From Mucilaginibacter polytrichastri (GTDB taxonomy: Bacteria; Bacteroidota; Bacteroidia; Sphingobacteriales; Sphingobacteriaceae): a stretch of 64,000 nucleotides of DNA. Numbering within the stretch: position 1 is the first letter of the stretch; each line of letters begins with the position of its first letter. Where the stretch lies: positions 2,599,466 to 2,663,465 of the forward strand of contig NZ_MPPL01000001.1 of NCBI RefSeq assembly GCF_001911425.1. Reading direction: 5' to 3'. A program made the position numbers and the translations under genes. Below are positions 10,601 through 18,127 of this stretch, piece by piece. Under the pieces are notes generated by a model. The model was not told the origin of the DNA and searched no databases. It worked only from the letters and a program-made list of their open reading frames with translations.

Positions 10601-11843
10601 TTGAATTTTGTGGATCATGCTTATAACTGGTATACTTATGATTGGCTTTATCAAAATATATTAACCCACCCCCATTGGTACCTATCCATAAACCACCCTT
10701 CTTATCTTCTTTAAAACAGTCAACATCTTCGTAAGGCAAACTTGCTTTATCAGAGGCAAAATGCTTTACCAGCGGAAACTCAAATATTCCTTTATGATAA
10801 TAGCTGATACCCTGTTTGTAAGTACCTGCCCATATGATACCATCATGGTCTTTATACAACATTACATTATTACCCATAAGTGATTTTGGATCATCTTCAT
10901 GAGGTAAAACATAAGTTATTTTTTGGCTGTTGGATTCTACAATATTAATTCCGCCGTGATCTGTGCCTATCCATACCTTATTATCTTCATCAACAACAAT
11001 GGTATTAATGATATTTGAGTTAAGCAGGCTTTCGGGGGTTTCTTTTGAATAATGTTTAAATGCCCTTGTTTTCGGATCGAAGCAATAAGCGCCAATTGGT
11101 TTCCCGTCTGTCCATATCCATAACTTTTTTTCGTTATCTAACTTTAGCTGAAAGTTGATTGGTTTATTACCTGGGCCAATTGATGGTGGTAACACCAAAT
11201 GTTCTACTATTTTATTACTCGTAACATTTAATTTTTCGAGTACGCCATCGCTGTATATTAACCAAATAAAGCCATTACCACAGTCGGCTATATCCATCAC
11301 CCAATTAGCATGCAGCACTGCTTTTGAAGTGCGCGAATTATTGTAGAAACTTGTAGTATTACTTGTAGGCTGATAACAATAAATACCTTTATTTAATGTT
11401 AAAAACCAAAAATTGCCTTTACTATCTTTTCTGATGTAACCTAAATTATTGCTACGTATTTTTAACCTGTCTAGTTCGGGATTAATATTGTTTGAAAATT
11501 TTTCGGTTTCGGGATCATAAATGCTGTAATTGCTGTGCGTAAATACCCACAATTTTTTGCCCGGGCCTTCATAAATACGCGATACATAATTGTCGGCTAT
11601 AGAACTGGTATCTTTAGTTTCGCTTTTAAAAACTCTGAATTTGTAGCCATCATACCTGTTAAGGCCAGATGTTGTACCAAACCACATAAACCCATCGGTA
11701 TCTTTAAAAATACAATTGATCTGGTTGTTTGACAGGCCATTACTAATATCAAGGTGCGAAAATTGATATATGCTATTTTGTGCATACACCCAATATTGTG
11801 AGATGACAAGTATTGCCACCAAAAATAATTTTCTAACACGCAT
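7674..11843 (-). CDS. Hybrid two-component system sensor/AraC-type regulator (HTCS)
   Basis: 1389 aa. Signal peptide (to about QYWVYAQ), then a two-propeller periplasmic sensor made of many regulator-propeller repeats of the type GLSNNQINCIFKDTDGFMWF and GxLWVGT (about 25-690), a Y_Y_Y domain (about 720-800), and one membrane segment near 808-828 (LAYVLYFLGFIATLFYI). Cytoplasmic part: HisKA with His878 (NVSHEFRTPL), HATPase with N-box and GSGIGLSITREFVKMHGG, receiver with Asp1178 (VVSDISMPEMNG), and a C-terminal AraC helix-turn-helix (VSLYKKLLTLTGKTPVDFIR ... VAYEVGFGNPTYFAKVFREE). HTCS proteins sense glycan fragments in the periplasm and switch on neighbouring susCD genes; adjacency supports control of the pair at 2.3-7.2 kb. 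All key phosphorelay residues are present. Confidence 0.96.
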   Translation of the reverse strand: MRVRKLFLVAILVISQYWVYAQNSIYQFSHLDISNGLSNNQINCIFKDTDGFMWFGTTSGLNRYDGYKFRVFKSETKDTSSIADNYVSRIYEGPGKKLWVFTHSNYSIYDPETEKFSNNINPELDRLKIRSNNLGYIRKDSKGNFWFLTLNKGIYCYQPTSNTTSFYNNSRTSKAVLHANWVMDIADCGNGFIWLIYSDGVLEKLNVTSNKIVEHLVLPPSIGPGNKPINFQLKLDNEKKLWIWTDGKPIGAYCFDPKTRAFKHYSKETPESLLNSNIINTIVVDEDNKVWIGTDHGGINIVESNSQKITYVLPHEDDPKSLMGNNVMLYKDHDGIIWAGTYKQGISYYHKGIFEFPLVKHFASDKASLPYEDVDCFKEDKKGGLWIGTNGGGLIYFDKANHKYTSYKHDPQNSNSLSNDIIVSLCLDHEGKLWVGTYFGGLDCFDGKTFKHYRHDDKIAGSVADDRIYCIFEDSAYNIWVGTFAGGINILNRKTQQFSSPYTGLSSSYIGVLYPDDKGNVWVGEDKGIEVINTKTNKITRYIHKRHNNNSLVATDINSIVKDSRHLIWIGTKGGLSILNPATNNFINLEEGKDLPANNILNIIEDGQGRMWLSSTNGIACLTVTGTPDKYHFEIKNFDETDGLQGREFNVNAAFKTREGKLIFGGARGFNVFDPVQITISKHKPPLIFTDLQLFNKSVAVGDTINGSVVLSKSISAIKTLVFNHSQNVFSLEFAACDFFNPHKVQYQYKLEGFDKTWLNAPANVRKATYTNLDAGDYVFKVKAYNSNNVKNASVITLKITVLPPFWKSPLAYVLYFLGFIATLFYIRHKGILKLKKEFATKQQNLESERKVAQEMVEAKRMHELDLMKIKFFTNVSHEFRTPLSLILSPIEQLIKSSDKPEQQQQLQMIKRNGRRLLNLVNQLLDFRKMEFKELKLSLTKGDIVQFVREISVSFSDIAQQKNLSYVFDSEIESLITKFDNDKLERILFNLLSNAFKFTPADGHISVMMSLDKSSAATDQQMLEIKVIDTGIGITADKQAKIFERFFQADMPQSLLNQGSGIGLSITREFVKMHGGEITVTSEPDNGSCFTILLPVIPENDLSISTGVEKIETDTKHKKESILRSNKKPVVLLIEDNDDLRFYLKDNLKYQFTIIEACNGKEGWQKTLAMHPNLVVSDISMPEMNGIELCKKIKSDKRTNHIPVVLLTALNEEEDQLMGLESGANDYIMKPFNFEILLSKIKNLLLLQETLKKTYQKQQEVKVQQIEVASEDDKFIKNAIHLVETNITNPNFSVEELSRLMLLSRVSLYKKLLTLTGKTPVDFIRNIRLEKAVQLLEKSKLNIANVAYEVGFGNPTYFAKVFREEYGMLPSEYVIQLRKKEKDLLNIVE

Positions 11844-12400
11844 ATATTTATAACTGGTATGCAGCTTTTGAGGGCAACTGCCTAGTGCTAAATTATGAAT
11901 AAATGTTAACTCTACAATTTAAAATCGCCGAATTAGTTGGGAAATATTGAGACGGTCCAGTGATTAAAAGTATTACAAAAAAGGTAATATTTTGCGTAAG
12001 CGCTAGCAAGAAGGCTATATTACTGTAGGTAGCTATTGCATTTCAGAACTATATTAAACCCCAAAGGCCCCAGTATAATACGGAGGCCTTTGGGGTAGCA
12101 TTATGGAAAACATGTCGATCCTATAATATGCCAATTTGCAAAATAGCTATCGTTTTGGCTTAAATAAGCACAAATTTACTTTTTAGAAGTATCACACACA
12201 ATGGGATTGATAAAGAGGTATAAGCTTGTTATAGATTGCCTGGTTTTAATAACAACAGGTATTAAAGAGCTTATTCTACTAATCCTTAATAAAGCAAGGT
12301 TTTGCCGAATACGGGTTGGGTGGTACCTATACCAAACCCAACTATTTAATAAACAGTAATAACTATCGCATAGTGCTGCAGATAGCTATATTGTTAAGTA
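11844..12400. other. Intergenic region with one strong hairpin
   Basis: 557 nt without a recognisable gene on either strand. It holds the presumed minus-strand promoter of the hybrid sensor near 11850-11950 (no good TAnnTTTG box seen) and the isolated hairpin described at 12059-12095. It is also the 3' flank of the cold-shock gene at 12401, with no terminator close to that stop codon. Confidence 0.6.
12059..12095. repeat. Perfect 11-bp inverted repeat (hairpin) without a T-run
   Basis: CCCCAAAGGCC at 12059-12069 and GGCCTTTGGGG at 12085-12095, with a 15-nt loop. Neither side has the T-run of an intrinsic terminator. It could stabilise an RNA 3' end of the cold-shock transcript from 12.4 kb or be a remnant of a repeat element. 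Function not known. Confidence 0.75.
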
Positions 12401-12862
12401 CTACTTAACAGCCAATTTAACTTTGATGGCATTCAGGCCTTTTTGCCCTTGTTCTGTTTCAAACGTAACTTTGTCGTTCTCTTTTATCGGGTCAAGTAGC
12501 CCGTTGATATGTACAAAGATACTTTCCTGGCTAACCAGGTCTCTAATGAAACCGTACCCTTTTGATTCGTTGAAAAATGCAACTGAACCGCTTCTGATCA
12601 GATCTGCCGGAAGGATATCTGCTTGTTTTGGCACAGCAATCTGGATATTTTCAGATAGTATTACTGCCTTTTTCCTTGTAGGATCTGGTGGTGTTGAGGT
12701 TATATTTCCGTTCTCGTCAATATAAGCCATCATGTCATTTAAGCTTTTTCCTTTATCAGAATTTGCTTTACGGTCTTCAGATCTTTCTTTCTTATCCCGT
12801 TGTTTAATTGATTTTTTCTTTTCTCGTTCTTTTTTACTAAATGTTTCTGTTGATCTACCCAT
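12401..12862 (-). CDS. Cold-shock-domain protein with charged N-terminal extension
   Basis: 153 aa. The C-terminal 65 residues form a cold-shock domain: SGSVAFFNESKGYGFIRDL (RNP1-like KGYGFI) and SIFVHINGLLDPIKENDKV (RNP2-like IFVH), ending GLNAIKVKLAVK. The N-terminal half (GRSTETFSKKEREKKKSIKQ and beyond) is rich in Lys, Arg, Glu and Ser and probably disordered. Nucleic-acid binding through the domain is well supported; a specific RNA-chaperone role is inferred. N-terminally extended cold-shock proteins occur widely in Bacteroidota. It lies downstream of the short Csp gene on the same strand, but that gene's terminator separates them. Confidence 0.9.
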   Translation of the reverse strand: MGRSTETFSKKEREKKKSIKQRDKKERSEDRKANSDKGKSLNDMMAYIDENGNITSTPPDPTRKKAVILSENIQIAVPKQADILPADLIRSGSVAFFNESKGYGFIRDLVSQESIFVHINGLLDPIKENDKVTFETEQGQKGLNAIKVKLAVK

Positions 12863-12911
12863 ATGAATTTTAAAAATTTTCTACTATTTGCAAGAAGGAA
12901 AATAATGGTAT

Positions 12912-12945
12912 AAAAAAGGCATCCTCCTATAAAAGAAAGATGCCT
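12912..12945 (-). terminator. Terminator of the short cold-shock gene
   Basis: Stem AGGCATC (12917-12923)/GATGCCT (12939-12945); on the minus strand it is followed by TTTTTT (complement of 12912-12917). It lies 19 nt after the stop at 12964. Confidence 0.8.
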
Positions 12946-12963
12946 GATAGTATTTTAAAGTAA

Positions 12964-13155
12964 CTAAGCTACCTTTACTTTTACTGCGTTAGGGCCTTTA
13001 CGACCTTCTTCTACATCGAATTGAACTGTGTCATTCTCGCGAATGTTATCAATCAGACCTGATGAGTGAACAAAAATTTCTTTACCACCACTGCTTGGGG
13101 TAATAAATCCAAAACCTTTTTCCTCGTTAAAAAACTTTACTGTTCCTTGTTGCAT
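12964..13155 (-). CDS. CspA-type cold-shock protein
   Basis: 63 aa, a single cold-shock (OB-fold) domain. Both RNA-binding motifs are present: RNP1 KGFGFI (residues 13-18) and RNP2 EIFVH. It ends at GPNAVKVKVA, the usual length for short Bacteroidota Csp proteins. It binds single-stranded RNA or DNA and is likely an RNA chaperone, in cold or in normal growth. Own terminator downstream and own -7 box upstream, so it is a single-gene unit. Confidence 0.95.
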   Translation of the reverse strand: MQQGTVKFFNEEKGFGFITPSSGGKEIFVHSSGLIDNIRENDTVQFDVEEGRKGPNAVKVKVA

Positions 13156-13174
13156 TATATTATTTATAAGATTA

Positions 13175-13182
13175 CAAATATA
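13175..13182 (-). promoter_or_regulatory. -7 promoter element (TATATTTG) of the short csp gene
   Basis: On the minus strand TATATTTG matches the Bacteroidota -7 consensus TAnnTTTG exactly, 19 nt before the ATG at 13155. No TTG is seen at the proper -33 distance, so the promoter is partly supported. Confidence 0.5.
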
Positions 13183-13411
13183 CGTTAATTATACTCATAA
13201 TTACACATCTGTCAACTTATTCTTTATTTATTTTTGCATTATGCCCTCCAGTGTGTTTAAAGCACCTTATTCTGGTTAAAAATGCATCTAAAAATGACTG
13301 TGCTATTGAGGCTGATTTTAGTTTATGCAGATAATATTACCTTTTTCGAGTTAAAAAAGGTTGACACAAGCCACACACCTCAGGAAAGAATTCGAAAGCG
13401 TGATGTCGGAA

Positions 13412-13813
13412 TCAAGATTTAATCTCTGTGTTAAGCGACTTGGTTTCTTCCATCAACTTAATTTCTGTTTTTTCTTTGGATATATCCTGGCGGAGGAGTC
13501 CAAACAAACTCATATATACATTAGCTATCCACACTAAGGCAAACCCCGCTATAATGTATCCTCTCCAATCCATCAGCAGTAATTTATAGCCTGTAAGCAA
13601 TAAAAACACAAGGGTTACATAATGGCTGAAACAATATTCGCAGGTAAAGAGATAAAAGAATTTTCGCTCCAATATGGTTCGTCCCTTTTTACACCGGTTT
13701 ACACAATATTCTCGTGGTTCGCGAAATACCTCTTCATGCGTAACAGTCCATGCCACGCAGGCAATGGGTAATGCAAGCAAAAAAAGCCACAATATTTGAA
13801 GGTTAATTACCAT
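13412..13813 (-). CDS. Small membrane protein with four conserved-looking cysteines
   Basis: 133 aa from ATG 13813; the frame extends to a TTG at 13834 that I consider unlikely. Segments in order: hydrophobic helix (INLQILWLFLLALPIACVAW), a soluble stretch with CVNRCKKGR and, about 18 residues later, CEYC, two more hydrophobic helices (HYVTLVFLLLTGYKLLLM, YIIAGFALVWIANVYMSLFG) and a charged tail. The C-x3-C ... C-x2-C arrangement could bind zinc or form disulphides. I do not recognise the family. It stands upstream of no other close gene on its strand, between the 84-aa gene and the csp gene. Confidence 0.7.
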   Translation of the reverse strand: MVINLQILWLFLLALPIACVAWTVTHEEVFREPREYCVNRCKKGRTILERKFFYLFTCEYCFSHYVTLVFLLLTGYKLLLMDWRGYIIAGFALVWIANVYMSLFGLLRQDISKEKTEIKLMEETKSLNTEIKS

Positions 13814-13861
13814 TAAAGTACATTTGATAATCAACTAACACGCAAACGCTTATTCTGTTCA

Positions 13862-14116
13862 TTAAACTCTTATTTTACTTATTTCGCCCAGCAAGTCCAG
13901 TGCATCATGTTCGCATCTGATAATCAGATCTGTTTTTTGATAATCTTCTGCATTAACCTGATTATTCATCAGTTCGAACGAACATACCTCCATTTGTCTT
14001 CTCTTAAAAGCATCAGTAACAAAGGGAATAACAGAATTACCGGCATTAATAATTTCTTGTTTTTTGGCAGCTAAAGCACCTTTCACTTTTGCTACGATAG
14101 CATCTATTTCTTTCAT
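13862..14116 (-). CDS. Conserved hypothetical protein, 84 aa
   Basis: Small soluble protein, mostly alpha-helical in appearance (EIDAIVAKVKGALAAKKQEI at the N-terminus), one Cys in VCSFELMNN and one in IIRCEHDALDLL. No signal peptide or membrane segment. It follows the universal stress protein gene by 22 nt on the same strand, so the two are probably co-transcribed, which suggests a stress-related role. Family not recognised. Confidence 0.65.
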   Translation of the reverse strand: MKEIDAIVAKVKGALAAKKQEIINAGNSVIPFVTDAFKRRQMEVCSFELMNNQVNAEDYQKTDLIIRCEHDALDLLGEISKIRV

Positions 14117-14138
14117 GATTTTATTTTTTAGATGATAG

Positions 14139-14999
14139 TTAGTTTAGAGACGAAAAAACCAGCAACGGGATATTAATATGCCCGGCCATTTTTTGGGTAT
14201 GGCTGCCTTCAAAAATATTTTCAAAAAAGTTATGGGGCCTGTGTATCATAGCAAGCATATCAATTTGCCCGTGTGCACATAACCAGTTCAGGCCATTCTC
14301 AGTATTTTCGCTTTTAATAACACGGTAATAAATGTTTGGGTAATTTGCCTTGTTTGATATTTGTGTTAAAAGCTCCCCTATCCATTGTTTAAAGGCTGGG
14401 GCTTCGTATTTTTCTTTATAAACATGTGTTATTAAAATTTCGGCATTTAAGCGTTTAGCGAGCGGTATCAGCGCATAAATATTCTCCACGTCTTTCTCTG
14501 GCGCCTCAAAATCTACAGCGAAAGCAATCTTTTTAACCGGCTCTATCACAGCCATATGCGGAATCAATAAAACAGGCTTTTGTACACCGTTAATAATAGC
14601 CTTACTGTGGTTTCCCAATAAAAACTGACTTAGGCTGCTGCTGCCATGTGTGCCGGATACCACCATCTCAATTTCATGCGTAGATATGATATTGTTTACA
14701 ACGTCTGTTACTGTGCCTGCGCTATTAGTGCAGGTAATTGCCGGGTGAAATCCGGCTGTATAATCTTTATGCTCTAAATGTTTTCTGAGTTGTTTTAAGC
14801 CCTCAGCACTATCATCCATCAATAAATCATATTCCTCGGCAGGCCATACTACTCCACCGGCTTGCGGAATCTCTGACGGAACCATAACTGCATTACATAA
14901 TAAAACATTGGCTTTTATATGTTTGGCAAGATTATAACCATAATCGGCAGCATGCCTGGCATTGGCCGAAAAATCAGTAGCAATAAGTAATGTTTTCAT
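14139..14999 (-). CDS. Tandem-domain universal stress protein (UspA family)
   Basis: 286 aa with two Usp domains (about 1-147 and 152-286). Domain 1 begins MKTLLIATDFSANARHAADY and has the nucleotide-binding pattern G-x2-G-x9-G in GTHGSSSLSQFLLGNHS, so it may bind ATP. Domain 2 (KKIAFAVDFEAPEKD) ends AMIHRPHNFFENIFEGSHTQ without the glycine motif and is probably not ATP-binding. Tandem Usp proteins are common in Bacteroidota. Likely stress or energy-starvation response. Upstream lies a 14-bp palindrome CTATAAATTTATAG (15010-15023). Confidence 0.93.
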   Translation of the reverse strand: MKTLLIATDFSANARHAADYGYNLAKHIKANVLLCNAVMVPSEIPQAGGVVWPAEEYDLLMDDSAEGLKQLRKHLEHKDYTAGFHPAITCTNSAGTVTDVVNNIISTHEIEMVVSGTHGSSSLSQFLLGNHSKAIINGVQKPVLLIPHMAVIEPVKKIAFAVDFEAPEKDVENIYALIPLAKRLNAEILITHVYKEKYEAPAFKQWIGELLTQISNKANYPNIYYRVIKSENTENGLNWLCAHGQIDMLAMIHRPHNFFENIFEGSHTQKMAGHINIPLLVFSSLN

Positions 15000-15133
15000 G
15001 GCTTTACATCTATAAATTTATAGTATAAAGCTCTTAATATTAAATGGTTATAAAAGTGATGGCAATCACTTTTAATTACAACCTTTTACACAAAATATTG
15101 CAGCATGTAACCGGCTATTAATTAAACCTTTGA

Positions 15134-16081
15134 TTATTCGCCGTGTAAAGTCATATCCGGTAATGGTGTTTTATTTTTCACATACCTATCCAGCCATTCT
15201 AAAAGCATGTTATCCCTAATTGGGAGCCTTAACCCATGAGTGCCACCTTCTACCAATACCAAACGCATAGGCTGTTTTAGCGCATAAAGCTTCTCTGCCA
15301 GTTTAATAGTACCTGCGGCATCAACCCGCCAGTCGCTGGTTCCCTGCATTATTAATAGTGGTGTAGTTTTACAGATCATTTCGGGCCAATACAAGGCACT
15401 GCGCAGCATTAGTTGCTTTTGTTTTTCTGTTTGATAATCAGGTATCAATCTTTGATATATTTCCTTCTCAAAACCGGCTCCATCCTTTCTTTCAATATTA
15501 TCAAATGCATTAACAAGGCCACTGTTTATAATAGCCGCTTTAATACTTTTTTGCGAGCGTAGTACTTGCAATGCATTCATGCCTCCCCTGCTAATTCCAT
15601 AAATCCCTATGCGCGATGTATCGGCATAGGGCAAATGCGCCAATGCAGGGATGCAGTTAATTACATCTGATGTATCTGCACCACCAAATTCATCTTTGCC
15701 ATCACTCCCCGGCGACCCACGTAACTGAGAGGCGATAACCACGTAGCCATGCCGGGCAATATCTGCAAGTGCGGATGTGGTCCATAAATCAATACTCCCA
15801 AAATCTTCATGCCCGCCTCTGCAAAAAATAAGACAGGGGTATTTGCCTGGTTTTTTAGGCTGTATAACAAATCCTTTAATCTTTAAACCTGTGCTTAAAT
15901 AGGTAATATCATGAGTTTCTGTTTCATCAAAAATCAATTGAAATGCAGGCGACTTGCTAACACGCTGTTTAATAATACTATCGGGATAAATAACCAGGTT
16001 GTTGCTGATAATTAAACCATTCTGCGCGTTTGTATGCCACACAATGGCAAAAAAGGATACCAAAACAAATAAGTATTTCAT
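15134..16081 (-). CDS. Secreted alpha/beta hydrolase (S9 peptidase/dienelactone-hydrolase-like)
   Basis: 315 aa from ATG 16081, which begins a clear signal peptide (KYLFVLVSFFAIVWHTNAQ); the frame runs up to a TTG at 16126 that would place 15 residues before it. The fold markers are IFCRGGHEDFG (oxyanion region), the nucleophile elbow YGISRGG with Ser164, an Asp in GTSDWRVDA, and the catalytic His in EGGTHGLRLP. This is the prolyl-oligopeptidase catalytic-domain type without a propeller. Probably periplasmic; could be a peptidase, an esterase or a sugar-ester hydrolase. No operon partner. Confidence 0.85.
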   Translation of the reverse strand: MKYLFVLVSFFAIVWHTNAQNGLIISNNLVIYPDSIIKQRVSKSPAFQLIFDETETHDITYLSTGLKIKGFVIQPKKPGKYPCLIFCRGGHEDFGSIDLWTTSALADIARHGYVVIASQLRGSPGSDGKDEFGGADTSDVINCIPALAHLPYADTSRIGIYGISRGGMNALQVLRSQKSIKAAIINSGLVNAFDNIERKDGAGFEKEIYQRLIPDYQTEKQKQLMLRSALYWPEMICKTTPLLIMQGTSDWRVDAAGTIKLAEKLYALKQPMRLVLVEGGTHGLRLPIRDNMLLEWLDRYVKNKTPLPDMTLHGE

Positions 16082-16237
16082 AATTAAAGGTTTAAACAAA
16101 GATATATCTCTTTTATACAAATGCAACTAAATTGCTTTTATAGAATTTGTTTTATAAAAATCCAATTGTAAACAGTTCGTTATAAAAAACTTACAGTACA
16201 TGAGCAAATTTCCTTGAAACGATTTTATTTTTTTCTC

Positions 16238-16267
16238 TTGCACAATATATTTTTCTGTCTATATTTG
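16238..16267 (+). promoter_or_regulatory. Bacteroidota-type promoter of tRNA-Gly
   Basis: -33 element TTG at 16238-16240 and -7 element TATATTTG at 16260-16267, an exact TAnnTTTG, with a 19-nt spacer. Transcription should start around 16273, a few bases before the mature tRNA at 16278. Confidence 0.75.
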
Positions 16268-16277
16268 CAACCCCAAT

Positions 16278-16353
<76 letters not shown>

Positions 16354-16360
16354 ACAAAAA

Positions 16361-16386
16361 TCCTCTCAGTAATGAGGGGATTTTTT
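16361..16386 (+). terminator. Intrinsic terminator of tRNA-Gly
   Basis: Stem TCCTCTC/GAGGGGA (one G-T pair) with a 6-nt loop followed by TTTTTT, directly after the tRNA. Confidence 0.85.
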
Positions 16387-16454
16387 GTTTTAATTCAATT
16401 TTAGGCAAGGGCGCTAACAGCCTTTGTCTGATATATAATACTTAATTTAGCACG

Positions 16455-16673
16455 ATGAAACACGAAGAGGTAGTTGCAGCACTCAAAGTAATTGCAGAAA
16501 AAGGATTTGCAACCGGCATAAGCGCAGATGATTTAAAGGATTTGAAAACATACAATCTGATTGATAGCCTGGAAGATGTCAAATCAAAAAAAACGATTTA
16601 TGCGTTAACCAAAAAAGGCCGTGTAATGCTCAAGGCAAATTCAAAAGAACAAAAGCCCGATACTGATTTATAG
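16455..16673 (+). CDS. Conserved hypothetical protein, 72 aa
   Basis: Begins MKHEEVVAALKVIAEKGFAT. The pattern of helices, GLY-rich turns and LTKKGRVMLKAN near the C-terminus resembles a small winged-helix DNA-binding domain, but this is inference only. No signal peptide. No close partner: the helicase starts 134 nt downstream. Good coding texture (AAA/GAA-rich, no unusual codons) supports a real gene. Confidence 0.6.
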   Translation: MKHEEVVAALKVIAEKGFATGISADDLKDLKTYNLIDSLEDVKSKKTIYALTKKGRVMLKANSKEQKPDTDL

Positions 16674-16790
16674 AAATAATCCAAGGCCTCTTAAAGGCTG
16701 TAGATTTTCAATAGGGCATATTTCAACTTTTTATGGCTACTAACTCTTAGTATTAAAATCGCCCTCCCGGCATTTTACCTTATCTTTGAT

Positions 16791-16798
16791 GCCAATTC
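16791..16798 (+). promoter_or_regulatory. -7 element (TATCTTTG) upstream of the helicase gene
   Basis: Exact TAnnTTTG, 9 nt before the ATG at 16808; the transcript would have a very short leader. No TTG at the expected -33 position. Confidence 0.45.
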
Positions 16799-16807
16799 AC
16801 AGGTACA

Positions 16808-18109
16808 ATGATTAAGCAAGCACTACAGAATTTAAAGATAACTACCCTTAACCCCATGCAGGAAGCGGCCATTAGCGCCGCCAAAAAAGGCGATGTAATA
16901 CTGCTTTCGCCTACAGGGTCGGGCAAAACGCTGGGCTTCTTATTACCATTGCTTGGCGTACTGGATGCTAACATATCAACCGTACAGGTAATGATCCTGG
17001 TACCATCGCGCGAATTAGCTTTACAGATAGAACAGGTTTTTAGAGCCATGGGTAGCGGCTTTAAGGTAAATTGTTGTTATGGCGGTCACGATGTAAAAAT
17101 AGAACGCAACAACCTCTCGCAGCCGCCTGCAGTTTTAATTGGCACACCCGGCCGCATAGCCCACCACCTGCGCCGCGAAAGTTTTGATACCGCAACTATT
17201 AAAACACTGATACTCGACGAGTTTGATAAAGCATTAGAGTTTGGTTTCCAGGAAGATATGGCTTACATTATTAAGCAAATGCCCGCCATTAAAAAACGCA
17301 TGCTTACCTCAGCCACACAAATGGACGAGATACCAGCTTTTACCGGGATTAATAAACCAATTAAGGTTGATTTTTTGAGCAATACAGCATCTGCCCCGGC
17401 GCTTAAACAAAAAGCAATTGTTGCCGATGCAGCCGATAAACTGGAAGCTTTATTTTCATTGATTTGTAAGATAGGCGACCAACCTACCCTGATTTTCTGT
17501 AACCATCGCGAAGCGGTAGAACGCATTAGCGATCTGTTATATGATATAGGTATTTACCATGACATATTCCACGGCGGTATGGAGCAGGATGACCGCGAGC
17601 GGGCCTTGCTTAAATTTAGAAACGGCAGCCACCGTATATTAATCACCACAGATCTGGCCTCGCGCGGCCTGGATATACCGGAGATAGAACATGTGGTGCA
17701 TTATCAGTTGCCGCATAACGAAGAGGCCTTTACGCACCGTAACGGCCGCACAGCGCGGATGCATGCTACCGGCACCTCTTATTTGATGTTAACACCGGAT
17801 GAGAAACCAGCCTATTTAAAAGAAATTCCCGAAATAGAAGACCTCTCGGCCGAACCTGTTATACCCAAAGCATCTCCCTGGGCAACCGTGTATATTGCAG
17901 CAGGCAAAAAAGATAAGGTTAACAAGGTTGATATTGTAGGCCTGCTATTAAAAAAAGGCGAGCTGGCTAAAGAAGACCTGGGTTTGATAGAAGTACTTGA
18001 CCACTCCTCATACGCAGCGGTGAAACGAAACCGCATTGAGCGTGTGGTTGAAATGGTTAAAAGTGAAAAAATTAAAGGAAAGAAAATTAAAATAGAGATT
18101 TCCCGATAA
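16808..18109 (+). CDS. DEAD-box RNA helicase, DbpA-like
   Basis: 433 aa. Motifs in order: Q motif LNPMQEAAI, Walker A PTGSGKT (Lys40), PSRELALQI, GTPGRIAHHL, motif II DEFD instead of DEAD, motif III TSAT, then domain 2 with LIFCNHREA, TTDLASRGLDIPEIEHVVHY and HRNGRTARM. The last 75 or so residues (PWATVYIAAGKKDKVNKVDI ... GLIEVLDHSSYAAVKRNRIE) match the DbpA RNA-binding domain, which in E. coli recognises hairpin 92 of 23S rRNA. A role in large-subunit ribosome assembly is therefore likely. The DEFD variant keeps both acidic residues needed for catalysis. Confidence 0.93.
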   Translation: MIKQALQNLKITTLNPMQEAAISAAKKGDVILLSPTGSGKTLGFLLPLLGVLDANISTVQVMILVPSRELALQIEQVFRAMGSGFKVNCCYGGHDVKIERNNLSQPPAVLIGTPGRIAHHLRRESFDTATIKTLILDEFDKALEFGFQEDMAYIIKQMPAIKKRMLTSATQMDEIPAFTGINKPIKVDFLSNTASAPALKQKAIVADAADKLEALFSLICKIGDQPTLIFCNHREAVERISDLLYDIGIYHDIFHGGMEQDDRERALLKFRNGSHRILITTDLASRGLDIPEIEHVVHYQLPHNEEAFTHRNGRTARMHATGTSYLMLTPDEKPAYLKEIPEIEDLSAEPVIPKASPWATVYIAAGKKDKVNKVDIVGLLLKKGELAKEDLGLIEVLDHSSYAAVKRNRIERVVEMVKSEKIKGKKIKIEISR

Positions 18110-18127
18110 AACGATAAATACAACACC

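Noticed and set aside
15051..15074. 10-bp inverted repeat TAAAAGTGAT/ATCACTTTTA as terminator of the hydrolase gene
   Set aside because: Possible, but the T-run lies within the stem and no further T follows; too weak to list as a terminator.
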